Shown here: positions 41,931 through 51,489 of the stretch, piece after piece
Position numbering within the stretch: position 1 is the stretch's first letter
How the letters are laid out: each line of letters starts with the position of its first letter
NCBI GenBank assembly: GCA_009838075.1
Contig: VXSG01000097.1
Location: 62,001-126,000 of the forward strand
Direction: 5' to 3'
From: Boseongicola sp. SB0665_bin_10
Lineage (GTDB): Bacteria; Pseudomonadota; Alphaproteobacteria; Rhodobacterales; Rhodobacteraceae
DNA: 64,000 nt
The notes under the pieces: model-generated
Seen by the model: the letters and a program-made list of their open reading frames with translations, nothing else
Told to the model about the DNA's origin: nothing
Database searches by the model: none
Program-made: the position numbers and the translations under genes

Positions 41931-42692
41931 TCATGACGAGCGTTCGCGGCCCGTCATGCGTGAAAGAGCTGTCGGCATCGGCAATTCAAGGTAGTCCCTC
42001 GCATGCACCCGGGCGAGCCCCTTGAGACAAAGCAGGCGCTTGTCGGCGTCCTCCAGGTTCTGGATCGCGCTGCCAAGCGTGTCGAAGACTTTGCGTGCGT
42101 CTTGGGCCTTGGCCGTGATGTAAGGCAGGGCCGGCGTCGGACGGGTGTGGCAGATCTCCTTAAGAACGGCTTCTAAGCCATCGAACTCCTTTATGTATTT
42201 CCAAGACACTGCGTCAATGGCAGCGATGTCGGCAGCGCGATTTGCGATCGCATGAGCGCTCGCGGCGTGAGAGCCGGTAATGACCGGCTCGGAGAAGTGG
42301 AAGCCGCCGTCCCTGGCCTTGGCATCAAGGGCGGCCCATCCCGACTGGGACAGCGGATCATTGATCGCCGGACGCGCCCCTGCGAACTCCGCCACCGTTG
42401 TCCGGTTGTCATCCGCTCGCGCAATGATGGTGCTGAAGTAGCGACCTTCCGGGCACGGCAGGTCGTGCACAGGTGCGCCGACCAGTTGGACGGAACCGTG
42501 CAGGCGTGCCCTGTAGGGCAGTCCGCATGTCTGGGAAAGCAGGAGTTCGGCATGTTTCCAATGGGTCCACGGGTCCCCGTCACGTGTCAGGTCAGCCGGC
42601 GCGCCCGGCCAGGCGTCTCGAAAGCTCTCCCAGAGCCGGTCATGCGCGTTTGCGGTCTCCGGCCGGTCGTACATTGGCAGGCTGGCGATCAT
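41931..42692 (-). CDS. PhnD-like periplasmic-binding-fold protein without signal peptide
   Basis: The 253-residue product resembles the phosphate/phosphite/phosphonate binding family (PF12974 type): it opens MIASLPMYDRPETANAHDRL and contains LLLSQTCGLPYRARL, GRYFSTIIAR and FHFSEPVITGSHAAS. There is no secretion signal and the core starts at residue 1, so it is probably cytosolic or translated from a non-exported form. It overlaps the TerB-like gene by ATGA. Function is unknown; family members with this pattern often lack transporter partners. Confidence 0.72.
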   Translation of the reverse strand: MIASLPMYDRPETANAHDRLWESFRDAWPGAPADLTRDGDPWTHWKHAELLLSQTCGLPYRARLHGSVQLVGAPVHDLPCPEGRYFSTIIARADDNRTTVAEFAGARPAINDPLSQSGWAALDAKARDGGFHFSEPVITGSHAASAHAIANRAADIAAIDAVSWKYIKEFDGLEAVLKEICHTRPTPALPYITAKAQDARKVFDTLGSAIQNLEDADKRLLCLKGLARVHARDYLELPMPTALSRMTGRERSS

Positions 42693-43129
42693 CCCCTCTT
42701 CACGACCCGCTGGCGGGCGAGGGCGCTGTCGCGGTCATTGATCCCGAGCATGGGGGCGACGAGGCGCATCAGCGCATCTTCCTCGTGGTCTCGAGAACCG
42801 TCCGCAAGAACGATCTCCCAAAGGGCCTCGATGATCTGTTCGCGATCCTCGTGCGGCACGGCCGCCTTGATCGCGCGGGTGAATCGCACCGTGTCCGGGG
42901 CTTCCGATTCGAGAGTCTCGGCATCCTTGCGGACTTTCGTGACCTCGAAAGGCGTCAGGTCAAATCGCCGTGACAGAATCCTGTTGATGTGCGACCTCTC
43001 CGATTCGTCGTAACTCCCGTCCGCACGTGCGATCCGGACAAGCAGCGCAGCCAGCGCGAGTCGGGAATCGACATCGGACAGCGTTTCGGGCTCAGGTGCC
43101 GTCATCCGGCGGAGAAGGTCACCAAACAT
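42689..43129 (-). CDS. TerB-like tellurite-resistance/DjlA-N domain protein
   Basis: The 146-residue helical protein matches the TerB-like fold: ALAALLVRIARADGSYDESE (acidic metal-binding loop), ILSRRFDLTPFEV and EALWEIVLADGSRDHEEDAL (second acidic loop). Such proteins bind divalent metal and are widespread; tellurite resistance itself is not implied. ATG at 43129 is chosen for its MFGDLLRRM start; a GTG at 43144 is the alternative. Coupled by ATGA overlap to the PhnD-like gene. Confidence 0.8.
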   Translation of the reverse strand: MFGDLLRRMTAPEPETLSDVDSRLALAALLVRIARADGSYDESERSHINRILSRRFDLTPFEVTKVRKDAETLESEAPDTVRFTRAIKAAVPHEDREQIIEALWEIVLADGSRDHEEDALMRLVAPMLGINDRDSALARQRVVKRG

Positions 43130-43189
43130 TTCCCCACCATACACCTCGGCATCACGGGTTGCGAGAGGCGCGGGGCCGGCGAATGTCCG

Positions 43190-44833
43190 CTAGACAAGCC
43201 TGCTTGTCTCCACCGCGGCCCGGATGAAATCCGCGAACAGCGGATGTGGTTCAAACGGCTTTGACTTCAGTTCCGGGTGAAACTGCACGCAGACGAACCA
43301 CGGGTGATCAGTGATCTCGACGGTCTCGGGCAATCGCCCGTCCGGACTCATTCCGGAAAAGTTCAGGCCCGTCCCCTCGAGCCTGTCCCGAAATCTTGTA
43401 TCGATCTCGTAGCGATGCCTGTGGCGCTCCTCGATCGCGGTGTCTCCGTAGATTTCCGCGACCCTTGAGCCTTCCTTGAGAAGTGCCGTGTATGCGCCCA
43501 GGCGCATCGTGCCGCCCTTGTCGTCGCTGATCTTGCGCCTTGAAACATGGTTGCCCTGAACCCACTCCTTCAGGTGATAGACAACAGGCTCGAATCGCTT
43601 CTTGCCGGCCTCGTGGTCGAATTCCTCGGAACCCGCCTTGACAATGCCCGCAAGATTGCGCGCCGCCTCGATGACCGCCATCTGCATGCCAAGGCAGATG
43701 CCGAAATATGGGATCTTCTTCTCTCGCGCGTAGCGGGTCGCCCGAATCATGCCTTCGGTTCCACGTTCCCCGAAGCCTCCTGGGACGAGGATTGCATGAA
43801 ATCCTTCGAGATGGGGGGCCGGATCCTCGCTTTCGAACACTTCCGAATCGATCCAGGTGGCGTTCACGCGCGTGCGGTTGGCCATGCCACCATGGGTCAG
43901 CGCCTCGGAGATGGACTTGTAGGCGTCCTCGAGCATCGTGTACTTCCCGACGATCGCGACCTTGACTTCGCCTTCCGCATTGTCGAGCCGATCCTTCACG
44001 TCATGCCAGCAATCCAGCTTGGGCGTGGGCGTCGGCGCGATCCGGAATGCATCGAGGACCGCCTGGTCCAGGCCGAACTCGTGATAGGCGAGCGGCGCCT
44101 CGTAGATGGACGCGAGGTCGTAGGCCGGGATCACGGCCTCCGGGCGGACATTGCAGAAAAGGGCGATTTTCGCGCGCTCCTTTTCCGGGATTTTCTCTTT
44201 CGAGCGGCAGACAAGAACATCGGGCTGGAGCCCGATCGCACGGAGTTCCTTGACGCTGTGTTGCGTCGGCTTGGTCTTCAGTTCGCCCGTGGCAGCGATG
44301 TAGGGCAGCAGGGTCAGGTGCATGAAAATGCACTCATCGCGATCCCTGTCCTGCGCAAACTGACGAATCGCCTCGAAGAAGGGCAGACCTTCGATGTCGC
44401 CGACAGTGCCGCCGATTTCGCAGAGCATGAAATCCGTCTCGTTGTCCCCGATGCTGATGAATTCCTTTATCTCGTCGGTGACATGAGGGATCACCTGGAT
44501 GGTCTTTCCGAGGTAGTCGCCGCGCCGTTCCTTCTCGAGGACGTTGGAATAGATGCGGCCGGAGGAGACGGAATCGGAGCCACGGGCATGAACGCCCGTG
44601 AACCGCTCGTAATGGCCGAGATCGAGGTCGGTCTCGGCACCGTCGTCGGTGACGAAGACTTCGCCATGCTCGAACGGACTCATCGTTCCGGGGTCCACGT
44701 TCAGGTATGGATCGAGTTTCCGTAGCCGAACGGAATATCCGCGTGCCTGCAGCAATGCCCCTAGCGCGGCGGACGCAAGCCCCTTTCCAAGCGACGACAC
44801 AACGCCGCCGGTGACAAAGACGAACCTCGCCAT
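43190..44833 (-). CDS. pyrG: CTP synthase
   Basis: Aminates UTP to CTP with glutamine-derived ammonia. The 547-residue product has the synthetase domain ([55 protein letters not shown]) and a class I amidotransferase domain with the nucleophile in [10 protein letters not shown] and His/Glu in [10 protein letters not shown]. Length is normal. Transcribed in the same direction as secG upstream, but separated by 380 bp. Confidence 0.97.
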   Translation of the reverse strand: MARFVFVTGGVVSSLGKGLASAALGALLQARGYSVRLRKLDPYLNVDPGTMSPFEHGEVFVTDDGAETDLDLGHYERFTGVHARGSDSVSSGRIYSNVLEKERRGDYLGKTIQVIPHVTDEIKEFISIGDNETDFMLCEIGGTVGDIEGLPFFEAIRQFAQDRDRDECIFMHLTLLPYIAATGELKTKPTQHSVKELRAIGLQPDVLVCRSKEKIPEKERAKIALFCNVRPEAVIPAYDLASIYEAPLAYHEFGLDQAVLDAFRIAPTPTPKLDCWHDVKDRLDNAEGEVKVAIVGKYTMLEDAYKSISEALTHGGMANRTRVNATWIDSEVFESEDPAPHLEGFHAILVPGGFGERGTEGMIRATRYAREKKIPYFGICLGMQMAVIEAARNLAGIVKAGSEEFDHEAGKKRFEPVVYHLKEWVQGNHVSRRKISDDKGGTMRLGAYTALLKEGSRVAEIYGDTAIEERHRHRYEIDTRFRDRLEGTGLNFSGMSPDGRLPETVEITDHPWFVCVQFHPELKSKPFEPHPLFADFIRAAVETSRLV

Positions 44834-45213
44834 ACTGTCGGGTACTCCCCGTGACTGCCTCTTGCCGCCCGATTCGTGCTTCGAATGACGCGGCATCACG
44901 GGGCTACACCGTTAAAGGAATTGCGGCGGCTTGCCAAGTGGGTCACCCGCAATATCTTGAGAAAATTTCTGCAAACGGTCGAAGTGTAGTGGAATTTCGT
45001 CCAGACGGCACCAGCCCGCATCGCTTCACCTGGTCAAGGAGTCGCGCGAATTCAGGGAGTTGGGTGCATTCATGGGCGTCCTGGCGCCGAGAAGCCGCGG
45101 GCCGGTCCGCAGATGCCTTGCCCAAGCGCGGGCCGGGCGGCGCCATGTTGTGCCGCTCGCCGTCCCGCCAGGTGCAGGACCGCGCTCCGGGATCAGGGAA
45201 TCCGAGGGGTGGG
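44834..45213. other. Intergenic region between secG and pyrG
   Basis: 380 bp that must contain the pyrG promoter on the minus strand. An AT-rich segment (about 44950-44995) is the likeliest place, but I could not fix -35/-10 elements with normal spacing. No tRNA seen, unlike the enterobacterial secG-leuU arrangement. Confidence 0.4.
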
Positions 45214-45585
45214 CTACTCGTCCGCGCGGGGCAGGAGGCCGCCGCCCGAGCCGCCGCCGTCAACGGGAGGCAGCAGCGAATCGGCTTCCGGAACTTCGCC
45301 CGGTCCTGCGCTGGTTCCGGGCGCCGCGATGCCGAGACGGTCCAGCACGGAACCGGTGGCCGAGTTCTGGGCGGCGATGATCGTCAGCGTAAGCGAGGTG
45401 ATTATGAATGCGATTGCAAAAGCCCAGGTCACCTTGCCCAGCGCCGTTGCCGCGCCGCGTGATGTCACAAGCCCGCCACCACCGCCACCCAGGCCAAGCC
45501 CGCCGCCTTCCGAGCGCTGCAGGAGCACAACGCCAATGAGACAGAGAGCGAGAATCAGGTGGACGATGAGAACGACGTTGTCCAT
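45214..45585 (-). CDS. secG: Preprotein translocase subunit SecG
   Basis: Small inner-membrane subunit of SecYEG. The 123-residue product has two membrane helices (MDNVVLIVHLILALCLIGVV and VTWAFAIAFIITSLTLTIIA) around the conserved LLQRSEGGGLGLGGG loop, then a proline/glycine-rich cytosolic or periplasmic tail of about 45 residues common in alphaproteobacteria. Confidence 0.93.
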   Translation of the reverse strand: MDNVVLIVHLILALCLIGVVLLQRSEGGGLGLGGGGGGLVTSRGAATALGKVTWAFAIAFIITSLTLTIIAAQNSATGSVLDRLGIAAPGTSAGPGEVPEADSLLPPVDGGGSGGGLLPRADE

Positions 45586-45664
45586 GGCGAATGCGGCCCT
45601 GCTTGCGAGTGTGCGGTATCTATGCGAGCAGATGCCCCTTCGCAACCCCGCGCGCACCAGACGG

Positions 45665-46564
45665 TCAATTTCCCAATTCCACGATCACTGCGCCCGCCGC
45701 GATCAAGGCCATCAAGGCGAGTCTCCTGGGGCCCACCTTTTCGCCAAGCATCAGCCAGCCGAAGAGGGCGGCAAACACGACGGAGGTTTCCCTGAGCACC
45801 GCGGCTTCGCCGACCTTGTCGAGCCGCGTCGCCAGCATGATGCCGCCAAAGGAGAAGTAGGCCACGATCGCCCCGAGAATCCCGAGGCGCAGTACCGGCG
45901 CGAATGGCCGGGGCAGCTGCCCGCGATGCCAGAAGAGGTGCCCCAACGGAAAGGCAATCGCGTCGATCAGGAAAAACCACGCCAGGAACGTGAACGGGTT
46001 CGCAGTGGCGCGGATGACGTAGGCGTCCCAGGTCGTGTAGAGCGCAACGATGCCGCCGGTCATCAATGCAAGGCCGAGCGCCAGGGGCAACCGTGATCGG
46101 TCGATCACGGTGTGGCGAAGGTTGTAGGCCGCAAGGCCAAGGATTCCCATTGTGAGGCAGGCGACACCGAGCCATTGGACCGACGTGAAGCGCTCGTTGA
46201 ACAGGATGCCTGCCCCAACGACCGTGAATGCCGGGCTCGATCCCCGCACGACCGGGTAGACCACAGTGTAGGCACCAACGGAGTAGGCGCTTGCCTGGGC
46301 GATCTTGTAACCGGTGTGCAGCACCCAGGCGATGCCAAAGAGCGGCCAGAGCTCGGGTTCGGGCATGGGAACGAAAAAGAGTGCGATCGGCAGCGCGATC
46401 AAGCCGTAGCAGCCATCGATCGCCGCGCGCATGGTCCATGGATCGGAACGGGTCTTCTGAAGGGCTCCGAACAAGGCGTGAAGGAACGCGGCCTGCAGCG
46501 CCAGAACGAGCGCTGCCGTTCGGCCGGCTTCCGTTCCCTCGATTGAGATCAGCCACTCGCTCAT
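45665..46564 (-). CDS. EamA/DMT-family membrane transporter
   Basis: The 299-residue product has about ten hydrophobic helices arranged as two EamA repeats (ALQAAFLHALFGALQKTRSD in the first, LGAIVAYFSFGGIMLATRLD in the second) with the VVYPVVRGSSPAFTVVGAGI segment. Members export metabolites or act as sugar-nucleotide/amine carriers; substrate is unknown. It lies 55 nt downstream of ftsY on the same strand, an arrangement seen in Rhodobacterales. Confidence 0.87.
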   Translation of the reverse strand: MSEWLISIEGTEAGRTAALVLALQAAFLHALFGALQKTRSDPWTMRAAIDGCYGLIALPIALFFVPMPEPELWPLFGIAWVLHTGYKIAQASAYSVGAYTVVYPVVRGSSPAFTVVGAGILFNERFTSVQWLGVACLTMGILGLAAYNLRHTVIDRSRLPLALGLALMTGGIVALYTTWDAYVIRATANPFTFLAWFFLIDAIAFPLGHLFWHRGQLPRPFAPVLRLGILGAIVAYFSFGGIMLATRLDKVGEAAVLRETSVVFAALFGWLMLGEKVGPRRLALMALIAAGAVIVELGN

Positions 46565-46619
46565 GGACTCGGGCACCGTCGCACGTCCAGTGCCGGGCGA
46601 TCCCGCACGCAAGGTGTCT

Positions 46620-47714
46620 TCACGCTTCGATCCCGGTCAGGGCTGCGGCAAATTCTCGTGGATCGAATGGTGCCAGGTCGTCGATCTGTTCGCCGACCCC
46701 GATCGCGTGGATCGGCAGGCCGAACCGGTCGGCCAGCGCGACCAGCACGCCGCCCTTCGCCGTGCCGTCCAGCTTCGTCATGACAAGACCGGAGACATCC
46801 GCGACATCGCGAAATGTCTCGACCTGGGAAAGCGCGTTCTGTCCGGTCGTGGCGTCAAGCACCAGGAGCGTGTTGTGCGGTGCCTCGGGATCCCTCTTCC
46901 TGATGACACGAACGATCTTGGCAAGCTCCTCCATCAGGTCGTTCCGGTTCTGGAGCCGGCCCGCCGTGTCAATCAGGAGAATGTCCGCCCGTTCCGATTC
47001 GGCTTGCGCCATGGCCTCAAATGCCAGGCTTGCCGGATCCGAACCCACTTGCGCGGTCAGAACGGGGACACCGGCCCGCTGGCCCCATACCTGCAGTTGC
47101 TCGACGGCGGCGGCCCGAAACGTGTCGCAGGCGGCGATCACCACGGACTTTTCGGAATCACGGAACTGGGAGGCGAGCTTGCCGATCGTCGTGGTCTTGC
47201 CCGAACCGTTGACGCCGGCCACCAGCACAACCTGCGGTCGCTTCGGGAAGATCGGCATCGGGCTTGCCACCGTCTCCATGATGCGGGCGATTTCGTCGGC
47301 CAGCAATTCCTTCAACTCGGCCGTAGAGAACTTCCGCCCAATTCGTCCTTCCGCCATGTTGGCTGCGACACGCATCGCCGTCTCGACGCCCATGTCTGAT
47401 GCGATGAGCAGTTCCTCGATTTGCTCGAGCATGTCGTCATCCAGGGCGCGCCGGACCACGGGCCCTGGCGCGCCGCGATCGGGCGTTCGATCAACAGGTT
47501 GTGCGCCGTCCGCGCCCTTCGGGCCTTGCGGAGCGGCCGTCGTCGCCGGTGCCAGTGCTGCGGTGCCGGCGGATTCCGTTGGTGACCGTCCTTCCGCGAC
47601 GGCGCCGGGAGCGCCGTCGACGCTGCCGCCTTCCTCGATGATCGCGTCGAGGCCTTCGTCAAGTTTCGAGGACGACCTGAAGAGCCGTTTCTTCAGCTTT
47701 GCAAAAAACGCCAT
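46620..47714 (-). CDS. ftsY: Signal recognition particle receptor FtsY
   Basis: GTPase that brings SRP-bound ribosomes to the Sec translocon. The 364-residue product has an alanine/glycine-rich variable A region (about 1-90), then the NG domain: P-loop GVNGSGKTTTIGKL, AACDTFRAAAVEQL, the G3 motif LIDTAGRLQN, TKLDGTAKGG and the closing GVGEQIDDLAPFD. ATG at 47714 is preferred over a GTG two codons upstream. Confidence 0.96.
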   Translation of the reverse strand: MAFFAKLKKRLFRSSSKLDEGLDAIIEEGGSVDGAPGAVAEGRSPTESAGTAALAPATTAAPQGPKGADGAQPVDRTPDRGAPGPVVRRALDDDMLEQIEELLIASDMGVETAMRVAANMAEGRIGRKFSTAELKELLADEIARIMETVASPMPIFPKRPQVVLVAGVNGSGKTTTIGKLASQFRDSEKSVVIAACDTFRAAAVEQLQVWGQRAGVPVLTAQVGSDPASLAFEAMAQAESERADILLIDTAGRLQNRNDLMEELAKIVRVIRKRDPEAPHNTLLVLDATTGQNALSQVETFRDVADVSGLVMTKLDGTAKGGVLVALADRFGLPIHAIGVGEQIDDLAPFDPREFAAALTGIEA

Positions 47715-47767
47715 GGCCACGACCTAATCCCGGAAGGTCCAAGATGGAAGCTGGATCGTGACGGCGG

Positions 47768-49315
47768 TCAGGTTTGCTGGTCGCGATCGGTCCCTGCCCA
47801 ACTCGTTCCTGGCCCTCCCGAAGCGGCTGTCACGCCCGTGACATCGATCCGCCCGTCCTGGAATTCGATTTCCAGCGATTCTGCGTGGCGGGCCTCTTCC
47901 GCCTTGGTCAGCACGGACTTGCCGCTTCGAATGATCGCGTAGCCACGTGCCAGTGTCGCCTTGTAGCCTAGGGTGGCCCGCGTACGTTCCAGCGCCCGCA
48001 GGCGGCCGGCGAGTCTCGCCAGCCTGGCCTCGATCGCCGTCGCCATCCTCGTGCTGATCCGGTCAAGGTCTCTCGATTCCTGCCGGACCTGCCCTCGAAC
48101 GTGCCTGACACCGAGCCGGGCGACCAACGCAGACAAGCGTTCGTTCTTGCGTTCGAGGGCGTGTCTGAGACACATTGCAAGGTCGTTCGCCCGGTGATCA
48201 AGCGTTTGGCCCTCGCGATCCAGTCTGGACTTGAAGAGCGTTGGCCGAAGGCCCGCCGCCGCGCCGACGAGGTCGCCTCGCTTGCGGTGCACCAGATGGC
48301 GGAGCCCCTTGGGCAGGGCATCGCTGGACCGGTCGAGCCGCTGCCTGGGGTCGGCAAGAAGGCCTTCCGGATGTGGCAGATGGCGTGCGAGCGCCGTGAT
48401 GCGTTGGCGCAGCATGTCAACGCTGCGTGCCATCCCGCGTGACAGCCGCGCCTCGTTGCCGGCCAGGTCCGCGAGCAGTTCCGAGCGGACCGGCACGGAA
48501 ATCTCCGCTGCCGCCGTCGGCGTGGGCGCACGCCGGTCGGCAGCAAAGTCGATGAGCGTGGTGTCGGTTTCGTGGCCGACCGCGGAGACCAGCGGAATTT
48601 CCGATGCCGCTGCCGCGCGTGCCACAACCTCTTCATTGAAGCCCCAGAGATCCTCGATCGAGCCGCCGCCACGAGCGACGATCAAGATGTCGGGGCGGGG
48701 TGGCGATCCGCCTGGTGACAGCGCGTTGAATCCGCCAATGGCCTGCGCCACTTCCGGTGCGCAGGCGTCACCTTGCACGGCAACGGGCCAGATGACGACT
48801 TCCCGGGGGAACCGTTCTCGGAGCCTGTGCAGGATGTCCCGGATCACGACCCCCTGCGGCGACGTGATGACACCTATGACGTTCGGCAGAAATGGCAGTG
48901 GCTTCCTGCGGGCCTCGTCGAAGAGGCCCTCGGCCGCGAGCTCTTTCTTGCGTCTTTCAAGCATCGCCATCAGTGCGCCTTCACCGGCAACGACGATTCG
49001 TTCGGCATTCAGGCTGAATCTCGACTGGAAACCGGAGGCGGTCATCTTGCCCTCGGCGATCACCTCCAGGCCTTCTTCGGGCATCATGGCAAGCGCCGGC
49101 ACCTGGCTCTTCCATGTCATGCACGAGAGCACGGAACGGTCGTCCTTGAGGTCGAAATACAGGTGCCCCGAGCGCGCCAGGACCACCCGTCCAACCTCGC
49201 CTCGCACGCGAACCCAGCCGAGTTCCGATTCCACGAGGCGCTTCACGCGACCCGCGATCTCGCTCACGGTGAATTCGGGCGTGTTGTCGCCCGACACTTC
49301 CTCGAACAGCTCCAT
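47768..49315 (-). CDS. xseA: Exodeoxyribonuclease VII large subunit
   Basis: Catalytic subunit of exonuclease VII, which degrades single-stranded DNA. The 515-residue product has the N-terminal OB fold (FTVSEIAGRVKRLVESELGW, GHLYFDLKDDRSVLSCMTWK), the XseA core with VITSPQGVVIRDILH, PDILIVARGGGSIEDLWGFN and VSAVGHETDTTLIDFAADRR, then a long coiled coil and the C-terminal LARGYAIIRS strand. ATG at 49315 begins just before the OB fold. Divergent from purD by 78 bp. Confidence 0.95.
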   Translation of the reverse strand: MELFEEVSGDNTPEFTVSEIAGRVKRLVESELGWVRVRGEVGRVVLARSGHLYFDLKDDRSVLSCMTWKSQVPALAMMPEEGLEVIAEGKMTASGFQSRFSLNAERIVVAGEGALMAMLERRKKELAAEGLFDEARRKPLPFLPNVIGVITSPQGVVIRDILHRLRERFPREVVIWPVAVQGDACAPEVAQAIGGFNALSPGGSPPRPDILIVARGGGSIEDLWGFNEEVVARAAAASEIPLVSAVGHETDTTLIDFAADRRAPTPTAAAEISVPVRSELLADLAGNEARLSRGMARSVDMLRQRITALARHLPHPEGLLADPRQRLDRSSDALPKGLRHLVHRKRGDLVGAAAGLRPTLFKSRLDREGQTLDHRANDLAMCLRHALERKNERLSALVARLGVRHVRGQVRQESRDLDRISTRMATAIEARLARLAGRLRALERTRATLGYKATLARGYAIIRSGKSVLTKAEEARHAESLEIEFQDGRIDVTGVTAASGGPGTSWAGTDRDQQT

Positions 49316-49393
49316 GCCCTTGTCCGCGCTCGCCTTGTGCTTCCCTGGCCGGAACCCTAGAACGCCATCCAACGAAGGGGAAGCGGTGCGCCG

Positions 49394-50659
49394 ATGAACA
49401 TTCTCATTCTTGGCGGCGGCGGACGCGAGCACGCACTGGCATGGGCGGTGATGCAGAATCCCAAATGTGACCGGCTTATCGTCGCGCCGGGCAATGCGGG
49501 GATTGCGTCGATTGCCGAATGCGCCTCGCTCGACATCGAGAACGGGGCGCGAATGGTGGAATGCGCCGAGGCAAGCTCGATCGATCTTGTGATCGTGGGG
49601 CCGGAGGCGCCCTTGGCGGCCGGTGTGGCCGACGACTTTCGCTCGGCCGGATTCAGGGTCTTCGGCCCGTCGCGGAAGGCGGCGCAACTGGAGGCCTCGA
49701 AACGGTTCACCAAGGAGGTCTGTGACGCGGCCGGCGTGCCCACGGCAGCCTGGGCTCGATTCTCCGAGCCGGCCCCGGCCAAGGCGCACATTCGCGAGCA
49801 GGGCGCGCCGATCGTGGTGAAGGCGGACGGGTTGGCTGCCGGCAAGGGGGTCATTGTCGCCCAGAGCACGGCGGAAGCGGATGCTGCCGTTGACGACATG
49901 CTCGGTGGCGCGTTCGGTGCCGCGGGCGCTGAAGTGGTGATCGAGGAATTCATGGATGGCGAGGAGGCATCGTTCTTCGTGCTTTGTGACGGGACGGATG
50001 CCTTGCCTGTCGGCACGGCCCAGGATCACAAGCGGGTGGGCGAGGGCGACACGGGACCCAACACGGGCGGGATGGGCGCGTATTCGCCGGCACCCGTGCT
50101 GAACGAATCCGTCGCTGCCCGCACGATGGAAGAGATCATCCGCCCGACGCTTGCGGAGATGGCGAAGCGCGGCACTCCCTATCAGGGCGTGCTGTATGCA
50201 GGCCTCATGATCAAGGACGGCGCACCGCGGCTGGTCGAGTACAACGTGAGGTTCGGCGACCCGGAGTGCCAGGCACTGATGATGCGGCTCGGTGCGCAGG
50301 CCCTTGATCTCATCCAGGCGGCTGCGGAGGGCAGGCTTTCGGAAGCGCGGGTCAATTGGGCAGGGGACCATGCAATCACGGTCGTGGTGGCCGCCAAGGG
50401 CTATCCGGGCACCTATGAGAAGGGCAGTGCCATCGCAGGCCTTGACGATCTGGTCGGCAACTCTCGCCAGATGGTGTTTCACGCGGGAACTTCGCGGACC
50501 GAGCACGGAATCGTCTCGGCCGGTGGCAGGGTCCTGAACGCCACCGCCCGTGGCGCCAGCTTGCAGGAGGCCCGGGATGCAGCCTATGCGCTGGTCGACA
50601 GGATCGACTGGGCCGGTGGAATGTATCGTCGCGACATCGGCTGGCGGGCATTGCGATGA
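49394..50659 (+). CDS. purD: Phosphoribosylamine-glycine ligase
   Basis: Second step of purine biosynthesis: ATP-dependent joining of glycine to phosphoribosylamine. The 421-residue ATP-grasp enzyme shows MNILILGGGGREHALAWAV, VGPEAPLAAGVADDF, FGPSRKAAQLEASK, VKADGLAAGKGV, the signature TGGMGAYSPAP and EYNVRFGDPECQALM. Length is normal. Followed by yciB after 131 nt. Confidence 0.97.
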   Translation: MNILILGGGGREHALAWAVMQNPKCDRLIVAPGNAGIASIAECASLDIENGARMVECAEASSIDLVIVGPEAPLAAGVADDFRSAGFRVFGPSRKAAQLEASKRFTKEVCDAAGVPTAAWARFSEPAPAKAHIREQGAPIVVKADGLAAGKGVIVAQSTAEADAAVDDMLGGAFGAAGAEVVIEEFMDGEEASFFVLCDGTDALPVGTAQDHKRVGEGDTGPNTGGMGAYSPAPVLNESVAARTMEEIIRPTLAEMAKRGTPYQGVLYAGLMIKDGAPRLVEYNVRFGDPECQALMMRLGAQALDLIQAAAEGRLSEARVNWAGDHAITVVVAAKGYPGTYEKGSAIAGLDDLVGNSRQMVFHAGTSRTEHGIVSAGGRVLNATARGASLQEARDAAYALVDRIDWAGGMYRRDIGWRALR

Positions 50660-50790
50660 GAGGCAGCGAGCCGCCTGGCGGGGGCGCTTCGTCGATCGAT
50701 CTTGGGCGGGAGCCATCCGCTTGCCTGCGAAGCGCGCCGTCGATCTCGTTGGCGGCACCCAGGGCATGAAATGTGCAGCAAGGGGGCGAG

Positions 50791-51402
50791 ATGAGTGAAT
50801 CCAATCTGAATCCAGCGATCAAGCAGGTGCTTGAACTGGGCCCGCCGCTGCTGTTTTTCGTGGCCTATCTTTGGATGCGCGATGACACCTACGCCTTCGG
50901 AGGCGCGGAGTATTCCGGGTTCATCGTGGCGGCGGGGCTGTTCGTGCCAATCCTGCTGGTCTCGATGGCAATTCTCTGGAAGCTGACGGGTCGCCTGAGC
51001 CGGATGCAGGTCTTCACCATCGTGATGGTGGTGATCTTCGGCGGCCTCACGGTCTGGCTGAACGACGATAGGTTCTTCAAGGTGAAGACCACCCTGGTCT
51101 ACGGGGTTCTCGCCGGCATCCTCGGCATCGGGCTCTTGCAAGGCAGGTCCTACCTGGCCTGGGCCATGGCCGAGTTCCTGCCCCTGACGGACGAGGGCTG
51201 GATGAAGCTCACCAGGCGACTGGCGGGCTTCTTTGCCGGGCTGGCATTGGCCAACGAGATCGTCTGGCGCACGATGTCCACGGATGCCTGGGTCAAGATA
51301 GAGACGTTCGGGTTTCCGATCGCGCTGTTCCTGTTCATCTGGCTCCAGATGCTGACCTTGCGGCACCACCTGGCCGAGGACGAGGCGGACGGGGCGGAAT
51401 AG
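50791..51402 (+). CDS. yciB: Inner-membrane protein YciB (septation protein A family)
   Basis: Polytopic membrane protein linked to cell-envelope integrity and septation. The 203-residue product has five to six hydrophobic segments and family landmarks NPAIKQVLELGPPLLFF, GGLTVWLNDDRFFKVKTTLV, LTRRLAGFFAGLALANEIVW and FGFPIALFLF. ATG at 50791 has AGGGGGCGAG upstream and is favoured over an ATG six codons earlier. Confidence 0.92.
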   Translation: MSESNLNPAIKQVLELGPPLLFFVAYLWMRDDTYAFGGAEYSGFIVAAGLFVPILLVSMAILWKLTGRLSRMQVFTIVMVVIFGGLTVWLNDDRFFKVKTTLVYGVLAGILGIGLLQGRSYLAWAMAEFLPLTDEGWMKLTRRLAGFFAGLALANEIVWRTMSTDAWVKIETFGFPIALFLFIWLQMLTLRHHLAEDEADGAE

Positions 51403-51489
51403 GCACGTCCTGGCGCGGCGCCAGGACCGTCGCGCGTGCCGCCGGACAGGGGTGACCGGGCAAGAATGCCGGCGCCGCCTCGGAGGATG

